Assembly (NCBI RefSeq): GCF_963678165.1
Contig: NZ_OY782755.1
Coordinates: 1,302,001-1,366,000, forward strand
DNA: 64,000 bases
Source: an uncultured Acetobacteroides sp.
GTDB lineage: Bacteria > Bacteroidota > Bacteroidia > Bacteroidales > ZOR0009
Reading direction: 5' to 3'
In this document: positions 16,587 to 25,547 of the stretch, in pieces
Position numbering within the stretch: the first letter of the stretch is position 1
Layout of the letters: each line of letters opens with the position of its first letter
Made by a program: the position numbers and the translations under genes
The notes under the pieces: model-generated
What the model was told of the DNA's origin: nothing
The model's input: only the letters and a program-made list of their open reading frames with translations
Database searches by the model: none

Positions 16587-19118
16587 ATGCAAAGAAGAGC
16601 ATTTTTTCTCTTATTGTTTTTGCTGTTTGCGGGCAATCTTTTTGCTCAAGATCAGACGGTTGATATTGAGCTAAACTACGAGAAACCCCAAAAGTACGTA
16701 GTCGAAGATATCTCTATAGAAGGCATTAAATATTTAGATCCTGATCTTTACATTGGTGTTACTGGTATTGCTAAGGGCGATACTGTAACTCTGCCAGGAG
16801 ACGTGTTTGCGCGTGCCGTAAAGAAACTTTGGGAACAAGACCTTTTTGGTGATGTGAAGATACGTGTTGCCAAAGTAGAGAACGATAGGATTTGGCTGAA
16901 GGTAGACTTGGTAGAAAAGCCCCGCTTGTACAATTGGGACTTTAAAGGCGCAAAGAAGTCGGAGGTGACAGATTTGAATGAAAAACTTAAGCTTAAGCGA
17001 GGTACTACTATTACCGAGTTTATGCTTAATACAACCTCAGATTTGATTAAAAAGTATTACATCAATAAAGGTTTTCTAAATGTAGGTGTGAACATTACCC
17101 AAAAGCCTGATACGGTAGTTCAGAATACGGAGCATTTGCTTTTCAACATAACGAAGAATAAGAAGGTAAAAATTAAGGATGTCGTTTTTGATGGTAATGT
17201 GAACTATACCGATGAACGTTTGAGAAGAGTGCTAAAAAAGACACACCGTCGTGACTGGAATATCTTTAACGTATCAAAGTATATCAAGAGCGATTACGAA
17301 GCTGATAAAAAGGAATTGATCGATTTTTATGAGCAAAAAGGTTATCGCGACGCAAAGATTATCGGTGACTCTGTTTATCGTGTAAGCGATGATCGTATTG
17401 CAATAAAAATTAAAATAGAAGAAGGTCATAGGTATTATTTCCGATCTATTAATTGGGTTGGGAATACTAAGAATACAGCAGAAGAATTAGGATCATTGCT
17501 CAAAATTAGAAAGGGCGATTACTATGACAGAGTAGCCCTAGATAAGCGCTTGAATACCGATGAGGAATCTGTAGCAAGTATTTATCAAAATCAAGGTTAC
17601 CTATTCTTTAACGCAACACCAATTGAGGTAAAGGTAGACAGCGATTCTGTTGATGTCGAAATTCGTGTTAACGAGGGTAAGCCCGCCACAATTTCCTATA
17701 TTAGCATTGCAGGTAACGATAGAACTAATGAGCACGTTATTCGTAGGGAGTTGCAAACAAAACCTGGAGATTTGTACCGAAAGGATAATGTGGTAAACTC
17801 TATCCGATATTTGGGGCAACTTGGGCACTTTGATGCAGAAAAACTTGGGGAAGGAATTCAGATGGATCCGAACCAGCAGGAGAGTACTGTAGGAATTAAG
17901 TATACCGTTAGCGAGAAATCGAATGATCAACTTGAACTTTCTGGAGGCTGGGGTGGTAACATGTTTGTAGGTTCAGTTGGCTTACGATTCAACAACTTCT
18001 CAGCTCGACGAATTTTCGAAAAGGGTGCATGGCGTCCAATACCAACAGGCGATAGCCAATCGCTTTCGCTTCGTGCTCAAACCAACGGTTCTTATTATAA
18101 AGCCTTTTCTGCTAGTTTTACTGAACCTTGGTTAGGAGGAAAGAAACCTCAATCGCTATCTGTATCGCTATTCTATCAAGTACAGACTAACGGGTATTAT
18201 TTCTACCAATCCGGCGATCAGTCTTTCAAGGTGATTGGAGGTTCTGTCGGACTAGGGCGTCGTTTGAATTGGCCAGATAATTTCTTTACACTGTCGACTT
18301 CTATAAATGCGGAAGTATACAAACTGAAGGATTGGAACAGTTTTATTATAACTAATGGTACGTCTACGAACCTTAGTTTGGCAACTGCGCTATCTCGTAA
18401 CTCTACGCTAAATCCTATTTATCCTCGTGAAGGATCGGAATTGTCGATTTCGCTAAAGGCTACCTTCCCATATTCGTTGGTTAATGGGAAAAATTATACG
18501 CTCTACAACGAGGAAACAAAAACGGGAATGCCTGACAGTGAGCGTTACCGTTGGGTAGAATACTATAAGGTTGGATTTAAAGGAACTTTCTATCAGAGCA
18601 TATTCAAGGATCTTGTACTTGCTGTAAAAGGACAATTCGGATACCTTGGTATGTATAACTCCAAGGTTGGATATTCTCCTTTCGAAAGTTTCATAGTTGG
18701 TGGTGATGGTCTTAGTGGATATGCAATGTATGGCACAGAAACTATTGGTTTACGTGGTTATGAAAACGAGTCTGTAACTCCTAGGTATTCCTACAGAACG
18801 TCTGTGCAATCGGTGTCGACAATAAATAAGGCAAATGTGTACGATAAGTTCTGTGCAGAACTTCGTTACCCAATTACGCTTACACCTCAATCATCTATCT
18901 ACGTTTTGGGATTCTTTGAAGCTGGTAATGCATGGCAAGACATCAAACAATATAATCCATTCCAAGTGGTAAGATCTGCTGGTGTTGGTGCTCGTATCTT
19001 CCTTCCAATGATTGGTATGTTAGGTATCGACTGGGCATATGGTTTTGATGATCTTCCACAAACACCTGGTGCTGGAGGAAGCAACTTCCACTTCGTAATA
19101 GGTATGCCAACCAACTAA
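16587..19118 (+). CDS. bamA: Outer-membrane assembly factor BamA
   Basis: 843 residues. Signal peptide MQRRAFFLLLFLLFAGNLFAQ, five POTRA domains (about 38-460, e.g. YVVEDISIEGIKYLD, VKIKDVVFDGNVNYTDERL, ATISYISIAGNDRTNEHVI), then an Omp85 barrel. The segment LRGYENESV is the VRGY-like loop motif and HFVIGMPTN the C-terminal strand. It inserts barrel proteins into the outer membrane. The two downstream ompH genes encode its likely periplasmic chaperones. Confidence 0.95.
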   Translation: MQRRAFFLLLFLLFAGNLFAQDQTVDIELNYEKPQKYVVEDISIEGIKYLDPDLYIGVTGIAKGDTVTLPGDVFARAVKKLWEQDLFGDVKIRVAKVENDRIWLKVDLVEKPRLYNWDFKGAKKSEVTDLNEKLKLKRGTTITEFMLNTTSDLIKKYYINKGFLNVGVNITQKPDTVVQNTEHLLFNITKNKKVKIKDVVFDGNVNYTDERLRRVLKKTHRRDWNIFNVSKYIKSDYEADKKELIDFYEQKGYRDAKIIGDSVYRVSDDRIAIKIKIEEGHRYYFRSINWVGNTKNTAEELGSLLKIRKGDYYDRVALDKRLNTDEESVASIYQNQGYLFFNATPIEVKVDSDSVDVEIRVNEGKPATISYISIAGNDRTNEHVIRRELQTKPGDLYRKDNVVNSIRYLGQLGHFDAEKLGEGIQMDPNQQESTVGIKYTVSEKSNDQLELSGGWGGNMFVGSVGLRFNNFSARRIFEKGAWRPIPTGDSQSLSLRAQTNGSYYKAFSASFTEPWLGGKKPQSLSVSLFYQVQTNGYYFYQSGDQSFKVIGGSVGLGRRLNWPDNFFTLSTSINAEVYKLKDWNSFIITNGTSTNLSLATALSRNSTLNPIYPREGSELSISLKATFPYSLVNGKNYTLYNEETKTGMPDSERYRWVEYYKVGFKGTFYQSIFKDLVLAVKGQFGYLGMYNSKVGYSPFESFIVGGDGLSGYAMYGTETIGLRGYENESVTPRYSYRTSVQSVSTINKANVYDKFCAELRYPITLTPQSSIYVLGFFEAGNAWQDIKQYNPFQVVRSAGVGARIFLPMIGMLGIDWAYGFDDLPQTPGAGGSNFHFVIGMPTN

Positions 19119-19125
19119 TTTTTTG

Positions 19126-19641
19126 ATGATGATGAAAAGGTATTTACTTCTAACCACCTTGATGTTGCTCTGCATGTTTGGGTATAGCCAAAAGTATGCG
19201 GTGGTTGATTCGGAGTATATCCTGAAAAAAATACCGAACTATAAGGCAGCACTTGAGCAACTCGATAAGCTTGCGCAGCTGTATCAAAAAGATGTGCAGA
19301 CGAAGTTCGATGATGTAGATCAAGCCTATCGCGCCTATCAGGCAGAGAAGGTGCTGCTCACAGAATCGCAAAAGAGAAGTCGTGAAGCAGAACTACAAAA
19401 AAAAGAGTTGGATGCAAACGAGCTGCAACGGAAATACTTTGGTCCTGAAGGTGTGATGTTAAAGAAAAGAGAAGAACTACTTAAACCATTTTACGATCAG
19501 GTTTTTAGTGCTGTAAAAGAGTTAGCCACTGATGGTGGGTATTCCTTAATCCTTGATAAAGCCAATAATCCTTCGGTAATGTTTGCAAGTTCTAAAATCG
19601 ACAAAAGCGATGAAGTTTTGCAGAAACTAGGTTATAAGTAA
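19126..19641 (+). CDS. OmpH/Skp family periplasmic chaperone (first copy)
   Basis: About 171 residues. Signal peptide (MKRYLLLTTLMLLCMFGYSQ), then the Skp pattern KYAVVDSEYILKKIPNYKAAL, a long coiled coil (about 45-115) and a C-terminal strand ending YSLILDKANNPSVMFAS. Skp-type trimers carry unfolded barrel proteins to BamA, and bamA lies just upstream. Three consecutive ATG codons (19126, 19129, 19132) leave the exact start open. Confidence 0.9.
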   Translation: MMMKRYLLLTTLMLLCMFGYSQKYAVVDSEYILKKIPNYKAALEQLDKLAQLYQKDVQTKFDDVDQAYRAYQAEKVLLTESQKRSREAELQKKELDANELQRKYFGPEGVMLKKREELLKPFYDQVFSAVKELATDGGYSLILDKANNPSVMFASSKIDKSDEVLQKLGYK

Positions 19642-19652
19642 TTTTTGAAATG

Positions 19653-19660
19653 TATATTTG
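19653..19660 (+). promoter_or_regulatory. -7 promoter element (TATATTTG) of second ompH
   Basis: TAnnTTTG inside the short spacer between the two ompH genes, 25 nt before the ATG at 19686. It indicates separate expression of the second copy. Confidence 0.65.
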
Positions 19661-19685
19661 CGTAAAACGAAAAAGAACTATTAAA

Positions 19686-20258
19686 ATGAAAAACGGAATT
19701 AAGGCGCTTCTACTAATTTGCGCTGTTCTTGTAGGTGGAGCCGCTTTTGGACAAAACCTAAAATTTGGGGTTATCAACTCTCAAGAGGTAATCTCTAAAA
19801 TGCCAGAAAGAGACTCTGCTGAAGCTAAGTTGATGAAGTTAAGAAACGAGCTGGGTTCTCAAATAGAATCACTTCAGGTTGAACTAAACCAAAAATATCA
19901 GGCTTTCGTTCAGGGTAGAGATAAGATGGCCGATCTAGTTCGTCAGAACAAGGAAAAGGAGATACAAGATTTGCAACAACGTGTTCAAGAATATGGCCAG
20001 AATGCAGAAGCTGAACTTAGCAAGCAGCAAGGTGCGCTTCTAAAACCAATTGTTGAAAAGATTACTGAGGCAATTAAGGCTGTAGGTAAGGCTAACGGTT
20101 TTGCTTACATATTTGATACTGCTGTTCCTTCGCTTGCTTACTACGATACAACAATGGCTGTTGATGTTTTGCCTTTAGTTGTAAAGCAGCTTGGTATTAA
20201 AGATAAACCTGCTGAAAAGCCAGCAGAAAAGCCAGCTGCTCCCTCAAAAAAGAAATAA
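19686..20258 (+). CDS. OmpH/Skp family periplasmic chaperone (second copy)
   Basis: 190 residues. Signal peptide MKNGIKALLLICAVLVGGAAFGQ, then LKFGVINSQEVISKMPERD, a coiled coil (about 55-120), and NGFAYIFDTAVPSLAYYD. The tail is Pro/Ala/Lys-rich (repeats of KPAE, ending PSKKK). A tandem partner of the preceding ompH gene with its own promoter at 19653 and a terminator at 20279. The start at 19686 is chosen since an earlier frame start lies on top of the promoter. Confidence 0.9.
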   Translation: MKNGIKALLLICAVLVGGAAFGQNLKFGVINSQEVISKMPERDSAEAKLMKLRNELGSQIESLQVELNQKYQAFVQGRDKMADLVRQNKEKEIQDLQQRVQEYGQNAEAELSKQQGALLKPIVEKITEAIKAVGKANGFAYIFDTAVPSLAYYDTTMAVDVLPLVVKQLGIKDKPAEKPAEKPAAPSKKK

Positions 20259-20278
20259 GTGAAATAATGTATACCTTT

Positions 20279-20308
20279 AAGCCACCCTTTTGAGGGTGGC
20301 TTTTTTTG
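20279..20308 (+). terminator. Intrinsic terminator after ompH
   Basis: AAGCCACCC TTTT GAGGGTGGCTT followed by a T run. Confidence 0.9.
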
Positions 20309-20325
20309 TTACTAGAAGTTTGAAA

Positions 20326-21126
20326 ATGAAACAGCCTATCGGTGTTTTCGATTCTGGCGTTGGAGGTCTCTCGGTATGGAGAGAGATTGCCGCGCTACTC
20401 CCCAATGAGAATATCATTTACTTTGCGGATAACGCAAACTGTCCTTATGGACCTAAAAGCCAAAAGGAGGTGATTGAACTTTCTGAGGCTATTGTGAAGT
20501 TTTTTATATCGAAAAATGTAAAGTTGATTGTTGTCGCCTGCAACACGGCAACTGCTGCGGCTATCGACTACTTGAGGGCGAACTACGAATTGCCATTTGT
20601 TGGAATGGAACCTGCCGTAAAACCAGCTGCTATTCTTACAAAAACAAAGTGTGTTGGGATTCTGGCAACAGCAGGGACTCTTGGAGGAAAGCTGTTTAAA
20701 GCCACAACCGAAAGGTATGCTTCGGATATAAAGGTTGTAAAACAGGTAGGGACAGGATTGGTAGAGCTTGTGGAGAACGGAAATCAGTATAGCAAGAAGG
20801 CGGAGGAACTACTAGAGAAGTATGTGCTGCCTATGATTAAAAAGGGGGCAGACCATATTGTTCTTGGATGTACCCATTATCCCTTTTTCCGTCCTTTGGT
20901 TGATAGAATAGCGGGGGAGGGCGTTACCATTATTGATCCGGCACCTGCGATAGCCCGTAGGGTGAATGATATTTTGGAGGATCAGCAACTGAATGCTTTA
21001 GATAACGATGCTCCAAAATACCATTTTTACTCTAGCGGAGCTTCTTCGACAATGAAGACGCTGCTTGAAGATGTTTTACACGTTGATACTTCCAAGGTAG
21101 TGCTAGAGGAAAATGTAGCGCTTTAG
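20326..21126 (+). CDS. murI: Glutamate racemase
   Basis: 266-residue racemase supplying D-glutamate for peptidoglycan. Motifs: GVFDSGVGGLS at the start, VVACNTATAAA (first catalytic Cys) and LGCTHYPF (second catalytic Cys). Length is normal. The start at 20326 is chosen because upstream in-frame codons lie in the terminator hairpin. Its stop codon directly abuts the stop of the convergent hexapeptide-repeat gene (0-nt spacer). Confidence 0.96.
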   Translation: MKQPIGVFDSGVGGLSVWREIAALLPNENIIYFADNANCPYGPKSQKEVIELSEAIVKFFISKNVKLIVVACNTATAAAIDYLRANYELPFVGMEPAVKPAAILTKTKCVGILATAGTLGGKLFKATTERYASDIKVVKQVGTGLVELVENGNQYSKKAEELLEKYVLPMIKKGADHIVLGCTHYPFFRPLVDRIAGEGVTIIDPAPAIARRVNDILEDQQLNALDNDAPKYHFYSSGASSTMKTLLEDVLHVDTSKVVLEENVAL

Positions 21127-21648
21127 CTATTCCTCGTCTTTATACCAGCTGGCGTACATTAGGTAGTTGTTCGCAATTTTGTTGATCATCTCCTTGGTTT
21201 GCTCTGGATCAACCTTCTTTACGAACTTTGCGGGAACTCCTGCGTAGATGCTACCTGGCTCAATAATCGTATTGCTCAGGACTAGCGCATTGGCTGCAAT
21301 GATGCTGTTCTCGCCAATTACGGCACCGTCGAGGATCGTGCTGCCCATTCCAAGTAGAACGTTATCCTTTATGGTTGCTCCGTGGATGGTTACGTTATGC
21401 CCAATGGAGACGTTGTCGCCGATGTGGATCTTAGACTTCTCGTAGAGGCAGTGTAGCACTGATCCGTCCTGGATGTTTACCTTGTTTCCGATGGTAATGG
21501 TATTTACATCGCCGCGAAGTACGGCGTTAAACCAGATGCTGCAGTCGTTTCCCATGATAACCTCGCCAACAATGGTGGCGTTTTCGGCAATAAAGCAGTT
21601 CTCTCCAATAACAGGGGTATATCCCCTAACCGATCTGATGTAAGGCAT
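21127..21648 (-). CDS. Gamma-carbonic-anhydrase-like hexapeptide protein
   Basis: 173-residue left-handed beta-helix protein of the YrdA/PaaY/CaiE group. Hexapeptide repeats run through about 15-140 (ENCFIAENATIVGEVIMGND, GNKVNIQDGSVLH, IGDNVSIGHNVTIHGATI). The segment SIGHNVTIHG includes two histidines at metal-ligand positions of gamma-carbonic anhydrases. Carbonic anhydrase activity is possible but unproven in this subgroup. The start at 21648 is set by the promoter at 21673-21680. Confidence 0.88.
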   Translation of the reverse strand: MPYIRSVRGYTPVIGENCFIAENATIVGEVIMGNDCSIWFNAVLRGDVNTITIGNKVNIQDGSVLHCLYEKSKIHIGDNVSIGHNVTIHGATIKDNVLLGMGSTILDGAVIGENSIIAANALVLSNTIIEPGSIYAGVPAKFVKKVDPEQTKEMINKIANNYLMYASWYKDEE

Positions 21649-21672
21649 ATTCTTCGATTTTATTTTGTGGGG

Positions 21673-21680
21673 CAAAGGTA
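21673..21680 (-). promoter_or_regulatory. -7 promoter element (TACCTTTG) of the hexapeptide gene
   Basis: TAnnTTTG on the minus strand about 25 nt upstream of the ATG at 21648. Confidence 0.65.
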
Positions 21681-22020
21681 GCAGTACCGTTAAGGAAACG
21701 CTGCTGTTTCAACTAAAATAAGGATACTTTATACTATGTTGTATTGCATGTTTGCTTGTATCTAACAATTGTATGGCTTCGTATTCGATAAAGCTAAGCA
21801 TGTTAAGAAACATGTTGCGTCATGTGATAAAGTGTAACTAAATATCGCTCTTTAACTTTCATTTGTACGACTATTTCTTTGAGATGATAAAAAAGTGAAA
21901 TAAATAGAGGCTAGTATTTCAAAATCACTAATTTTGCCGCAAGTAAAATCATAATTCGGTTTTCAAAACGAGACTAAATAGTGCTGCATCGGGCAGCATG
22001 CTGACCTAAAAGAATTAATT
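21681..22020. other. Divergent spacer upstream of korA
   Basis: AT-rich, no gene. It contains a korA promoter element (TAATTTTG, 21929-21936) and a short inverted repeat CATGTT/AACATG at 21799-21814 followed by another CATG (21821-21824), which could be a regulator site but is weak. Nothing else recognised. Confidence 0.5.
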
Positions 22021-23865
22021 ATGGATGCAAAGGAAAGATGCTTAGAGTTGGAAGACGTGGTAATCCGGTTTTCAGGAGACTCGGGCGACGGAATGCAGCT
22101 TACGGGAACGTTGTTCTCTGAAACCTCTGCGCTGTTAGGAAATGGTGTATCAACCTTTCCTGATTATCCTGCTGAGATTCGTGCTCCACAAGGTACGGTT
22201 GCTGGTGTATCTGGCTTCCAGGTTCATTTTGGAAGTCACCCGGTGGCTACTCCTGGCGATTTTTGCGATGTGCTAGTGGCAATGAACCCTGCTGCGCTTA
22301 AGGCTAATGCAAGATGGACCAAAAGAGGTGGTACAATCATTCTCGATGTTGATGCATTTAGCGAAAAGGGGCTACAACGCGCTGGATTTGTTACCAGCGA
22401 TCCTGTTGCCGAGTTAAAGCTAGAGGACTACGTTGTTATTTTTGCTCCAATCACTTCGCTTACCAAGGAAGCGCTTAAGGATACTGGGCTGGACAATAAG
22501 AGCATCATCCGCAGCAAGAACATGTTTGCTCTTGGTATCTGCTACTGCATGTTTAACCGTCCGCTAAACTTTACCGAAAAGTACTACGAGGTTAAGTTTA
22601 GGAAGAAACCTGAGATTGTTGAAGCCAACAAGAAGGTGCTTCAGGCTGGTTTCAACTATGCTGCCAACACCCACTCTATTGCAAGTACCTACAAGGTGGC
22701 TCCTGCCGTTCGCGAGAAGGGAACCTACCGTAACATAAATGGTAATACGGCTACCGCTTGGGGCTTAATTGCTGCTGCCGAGAAATCGGGTCGCGAGCTG
22801 TTCTGCGGCTCTTACCCCATTACTCCTGCTACCGATATCCTTCAGGAACTAGCCAAAAGAAAGGAACTAGGCATTAAGACTCTTCAAGCAGAGGATGAAA
22901 TTGCCGGTATCTGTACCTCGATTGGTGCTGCCTTTGCGGGCGATTTCGCGGTTACCTCAACTTCGGGTCCTGGTCTTTCGCTTAAGTCGGAGGCGCTTGG
23001 TCTTGCAGTGATAACCGAGCTTCCTTTGGTGGTTGTTAACGTTCAACGTGGAGGTCCTTCTACGGGTCTTCCTACCAAAACCGAGCAGTCGGACCTAATG
23101 CAGGCGCTTTGGGGACGTAACGGCGAGGCACCCATGGTAGTTGTTGCCGCAAGCACTCCATCGGACTGCTTCCACTACGCATTTTATGCAAGTAAGATTG
23201 CGCTGGAGCACATGACCCCTGTGTTGCTGCTTACCGATGGCTTCATTGCGAATGGTTCGCAGCCTTGGCGCATCCCAAGCATGAGCGACTATCCTGCCAT
23301 AAACCCACCAATTGTACCTGCCGGCGATGCCGACTACATGCCATACAAGCGCGACGAGAAGCTTAGCCGCCGTTGGGCTGTGCCTGGAACTCCTGGGTTG
23401 GAGCACCGCGTTGGCGGTCTCGAAAAGGACTTCCTGAAGGGAACCGTATCGCACGATCCTATTAACCACCAAAAAATGGTTGACGTTCGTGCCGCTAAGG
23501 TTGCCAAGGTTGCCGACTATATCCCCGAGCAGGAGGTATTCGGCGATCAGGAGGGCGAGCTGCTGGTTGTTGGCTGGGGCGGAACCTACGGTCACCTCTA
23601 CTCGGCCGTTAAGGAGCTGCGCAAGCAGGGAAAGAGCGTTAGCTTAGCGCATTTCAACTATATCAACCCACTTCCACGCAACACCCAGGAGGTGCTGAAG
23701 CGCTACAAGAAGATTATTGTTTGCGAGCTGAATTTGGGACAATTCGCCAACCACCTGCGCATGAACTTCCAGGAGTTTGAGTACCTACAGTTCAACAAGG
23801 TTCAAGGATTACCATTCTCGGTAGTTGAGTTGGTAGAGAAGTTTAACGAAGTATTGGAGGGATAA
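22021..23865 (+). CDS. korA: 2-oxoacid:ferredoxin oxidoreductase, fused gamma-alpha subunit
   Basis: 614 residues. The N-terminal gamma domain (about 10-190, VIRFSGDSGDGMQLTGTLF) is fused to the alpha/pyrimidine-binding domain (about 245-600, NTATAWGLIAAAEKSG, GSYPITPATDILQEL, STSGPGLSLKSEALGLAV). Such fusions with a separate beta subunit are typical of 2-oxoglutarate (Kor) or branched 2-oxoacid oxidoreductases, which make or use acyl-CoA with reduced ferredoxin. Five bases separate it from korB. Specificity for 2-oxoglutarate is the likely, not proven, call. Confidence 0.9.
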   Translation: MDAKERCLELEDVVIRFSGDSGDGMQLTGTLFSETSALLGNGVSTFPDYPAEIRAPQGTVAGVSGFQVHFGSHPVATPGDFCDVLVAMNPAALKANARWTKRGGTIILDVDAFSEKGLQRAGFVTSDPVAELKLEDYVVIFAPITSLTKEALKDTGLDNKSIIRSKNMFALGICYCMFNRPLNFTEKYYEVKFRKKPEIVEANKKVLQAGFNYAANTHSIASTYKVAPAVREKGTYRNINGNTATAWGLIAAAEKSGRELFCGSYPITPATDILQELAKRKELGIKTLQAEDEIAGICTSIGAAFAGDFAVTSTSGPGLSLKSEALGLAVITELPLVVVNVQRGGPSTGLPTKTEQSDLMQALWGRNGEAPMVVVAASTPSDCFHYAFYASKIALEHMTPVLLLTDGFIANGSQPWRIPSMSDYPAINPPIVPAGDADYMPYKRDEKLSRRWAVPGTPGLEHRVGGLEKDFLKGTVSHDPINHQKMVDVRAAKVAKVADYIPEQEVFGDQEGELLVVGWGGTYGHLYSAVKELRKQGKSVSLAHFNYINPLPRNTQEVLKRYKKIIVCELNLGQFANHLRMNFQEFEYLQFNKVQGLPFSVVELVEKFNEVLEG

Positions 23866-23870
23866 TAGCC

Positions 23871-24908
23871 ATGTCAGAAATTTGCAACAAGTATACAGCC
23901 CAAGATTTTAAGAGCGATCAAGAGGTAAGATGGTGCCCCGGGTGTGGCGACCATGCTATTCTAGCCTCCGTTCAAAAGGCATTGCCTGAGGTAGCCGAGG
24001 CGCTTAACTATACTAAGGAACGCTTTACCTTCGTTTCCGGTATCGGCTGCTCGTCGCGCTTCCCCTACTACATGGACACCTACGGATTCCACGGAATCCA
24101 CGGTCGTGCTGCGGCAATTGCCACAGGGGTAAAGGTGGCCAATCCTAAGCTATCGGTTTGGGAGATCACCGGCGATGGCGATGCCCTTGCCATTGGTGGT
24201 AACCACTTCATCCACGCCGTTCGCCGTAACATCGACATCAACATCATCCTATTTAATAACGAGATCTACGGGCTGACCAAGGGGCAGTACTCGCCAACCT
24301 CGAAGCTGGGCATCATCACCAAAACATCACCTTTTGGTACGGTGGAGCACCCATTCATGCCAGGAGAACTGGTGCTTGGCGCACGCGGTACCTTCTTTGC
24401 CCGCTCGCTCGACGTGGAGGTTAACCTTACCAAGGACTGCATGGTGGCTGCCGCTAAGCACGACGGCACATCGGTGGTAGAGGTGCTTCAGAACTGCGTG
24501 ATCTTTAACGATGGAACGCATGCCGGATTTGTGGATAAGAGCGTTCGCGAGGATAGAACCATTGTTCTACGCCACGGCGAGCCCATGATCTTCGGCAAGG
24601 ATAAGGATAAGGGGCTTGTGCTCGATGTTGAGAACATGAACATGAAGGTGGTGAAGCTGGGCGAAAACGGCATCACCGAAAAGGACATCATGGTGCACAA
24701 CGCCAAGAATCCTAACCCCGGTATCCACATGATGCTGGTTAACATGAAGTCTCCTGAGCTTCCTGTTGCCCTTGGTGTGATCCGTGCCGTTAAGGATTCG
24801 ACCTACGACGATAACGTTCGCGATCAGGTGCTCGAAGTGATGAAGAAGGCGAAGATCCACAACGTGGACGAGCTGCTTCGTAGCGGAGATACCTGGGAGG
24901 TGGAGTAA
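23871..24908 (+). CDS. korB: 2-oxoacid:ferredoxin oxidoreductase, beta (TPP) subunit
   Basis: 345 residues carrying the thiamine-diphosphate site: WCPGCGDHAILASVQKA near the start (CxxC, shared with Kor beta subunits), GDGDALAIGGNHFIHA (Mg/TPP motif) and ILFNNEIYGLTKGQYSPTS. It pairs with the gamma-alpha subunit immediately upstream to form the enzyme. No separate ferredoxin-like delta subunit is nearby. A strong terminator follows. Confidence 0.93.
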   Translation: MSEICNKYTAQDFKSDQEVRWCPGCGDHAILASVQKALPEVAEALNYTKERFTFVSGIGCSSRFPYYMDTYGFHGIHGRAAAIATGVKVANPKLSVWEITGDGDALAIGGNHFIHAVRRNIDINIILFNNEIYGLTKGQYSPTSKLGIITKTSPFGTVEHPFMPGELVLGARGTFFARSLDVEVNLTKDCMVAAAKHDGTSVVEVLQNCVIFNDGTHAGFVDKSVREDRTIVLRHGEPMIFGKDKDKGLVLDVENMNMKVVKLGENGITEKDIMVHNAKNPNPGIHMMLVNMKSPELPVALGVIRAVKDSTYDDNVRDQVLEVMKKAKIHNVDELLRSGDTWEVE

Positions 24909-24939
24909 CCCCCCCTTCCGCTGAAAAAATATGCTACTA

Positions 24940-24971
24940 AGGCTGCCTGCTACCCGCGGGCAGCCTTTTTT
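24940..24971 (+). terminator. Intrinsic terminator after korB
   Basis: AGGCTGCC and GGCAGCCT arms around a GC-rich loop, followed by TTTTTT. Confidence 0.9.
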
Positions 24972-25103
24972 GTGTGCTGATACGTGGGGGCGGATGCTCT
25001 TCTAGGTGTTTTTTTGAGGTATTTACAGCAAAGAAAAGCTCTTCTAAACCTCAAATGGGGGATTTCCTAGCAGTAAAATACTCTTTCTAATCTTTTTTCG
25101 GTA

Positions 25104-25326
25104 AGCTGCTAGGTGTAAAGTTGGCCTACTTTAGCAGTTGGCGGACTTTACACGTGTAAAGTCAATCGAAGCAAAGTTTTTTATCACTTTACAGGTGTAA
25201 AGTTGAACGATTATTGGTTTTTGAAAACATTACACGTGTAAAGTTGATGGTTTGGCAATTTTGGTAGACTTTACACGTGTAAAGTCGGTTTCCTATAAGG
25301 TTTAGGCGACTTTACACTTGTGATGT
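25104..25326. repeat. Tandem array A7, 41-bp period, palindromic core
   Basis: An 18-bp palindrome (ACTTTACAC/GTGTAAAGT) starts at 25145, 25186, 25227, 25268 and 25309, with a half copy aligned at 25104: every step is 41 bp. The first full copy and the copy at 25268 are perfect; others have one or a few changes. The 23-bp stretches between are A/T-rich and differ from each other. It sits between the korB terminator and a downstream gene in the same direction. The pattern of repeated palindrome and variable spacer resembles a regulator-binding array more than a CRISPR. Confidence 0.95.
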
Positions 25327-25547
25327 TGTCCTTTTGTTATTAGCGGGAGGATTTTATGCCTGCTATTGTCGTCGAAAAAGAATCTTATACCTTTTCCCGG
25401 TGCAAAAATGTGCTATCTCTTTTTTGTGGAGGCTTTCTTCGGCGTGTAGAGGTGATAAAAAGTAAAAATAGAAGAAAGACTGTGCTAAGTTTATCTTAAT
25501 AGCTTTATATTAGTCTCTAGAAGGTTAATACCCCTAAAAACATCAGC

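Noticed and set aside
25104-25326. CRISPR array
   Set aside because: Repeat is only 18 bp, fully palindromic and imperfect between copies; spacers are 23 bp; no cas genes in the window.
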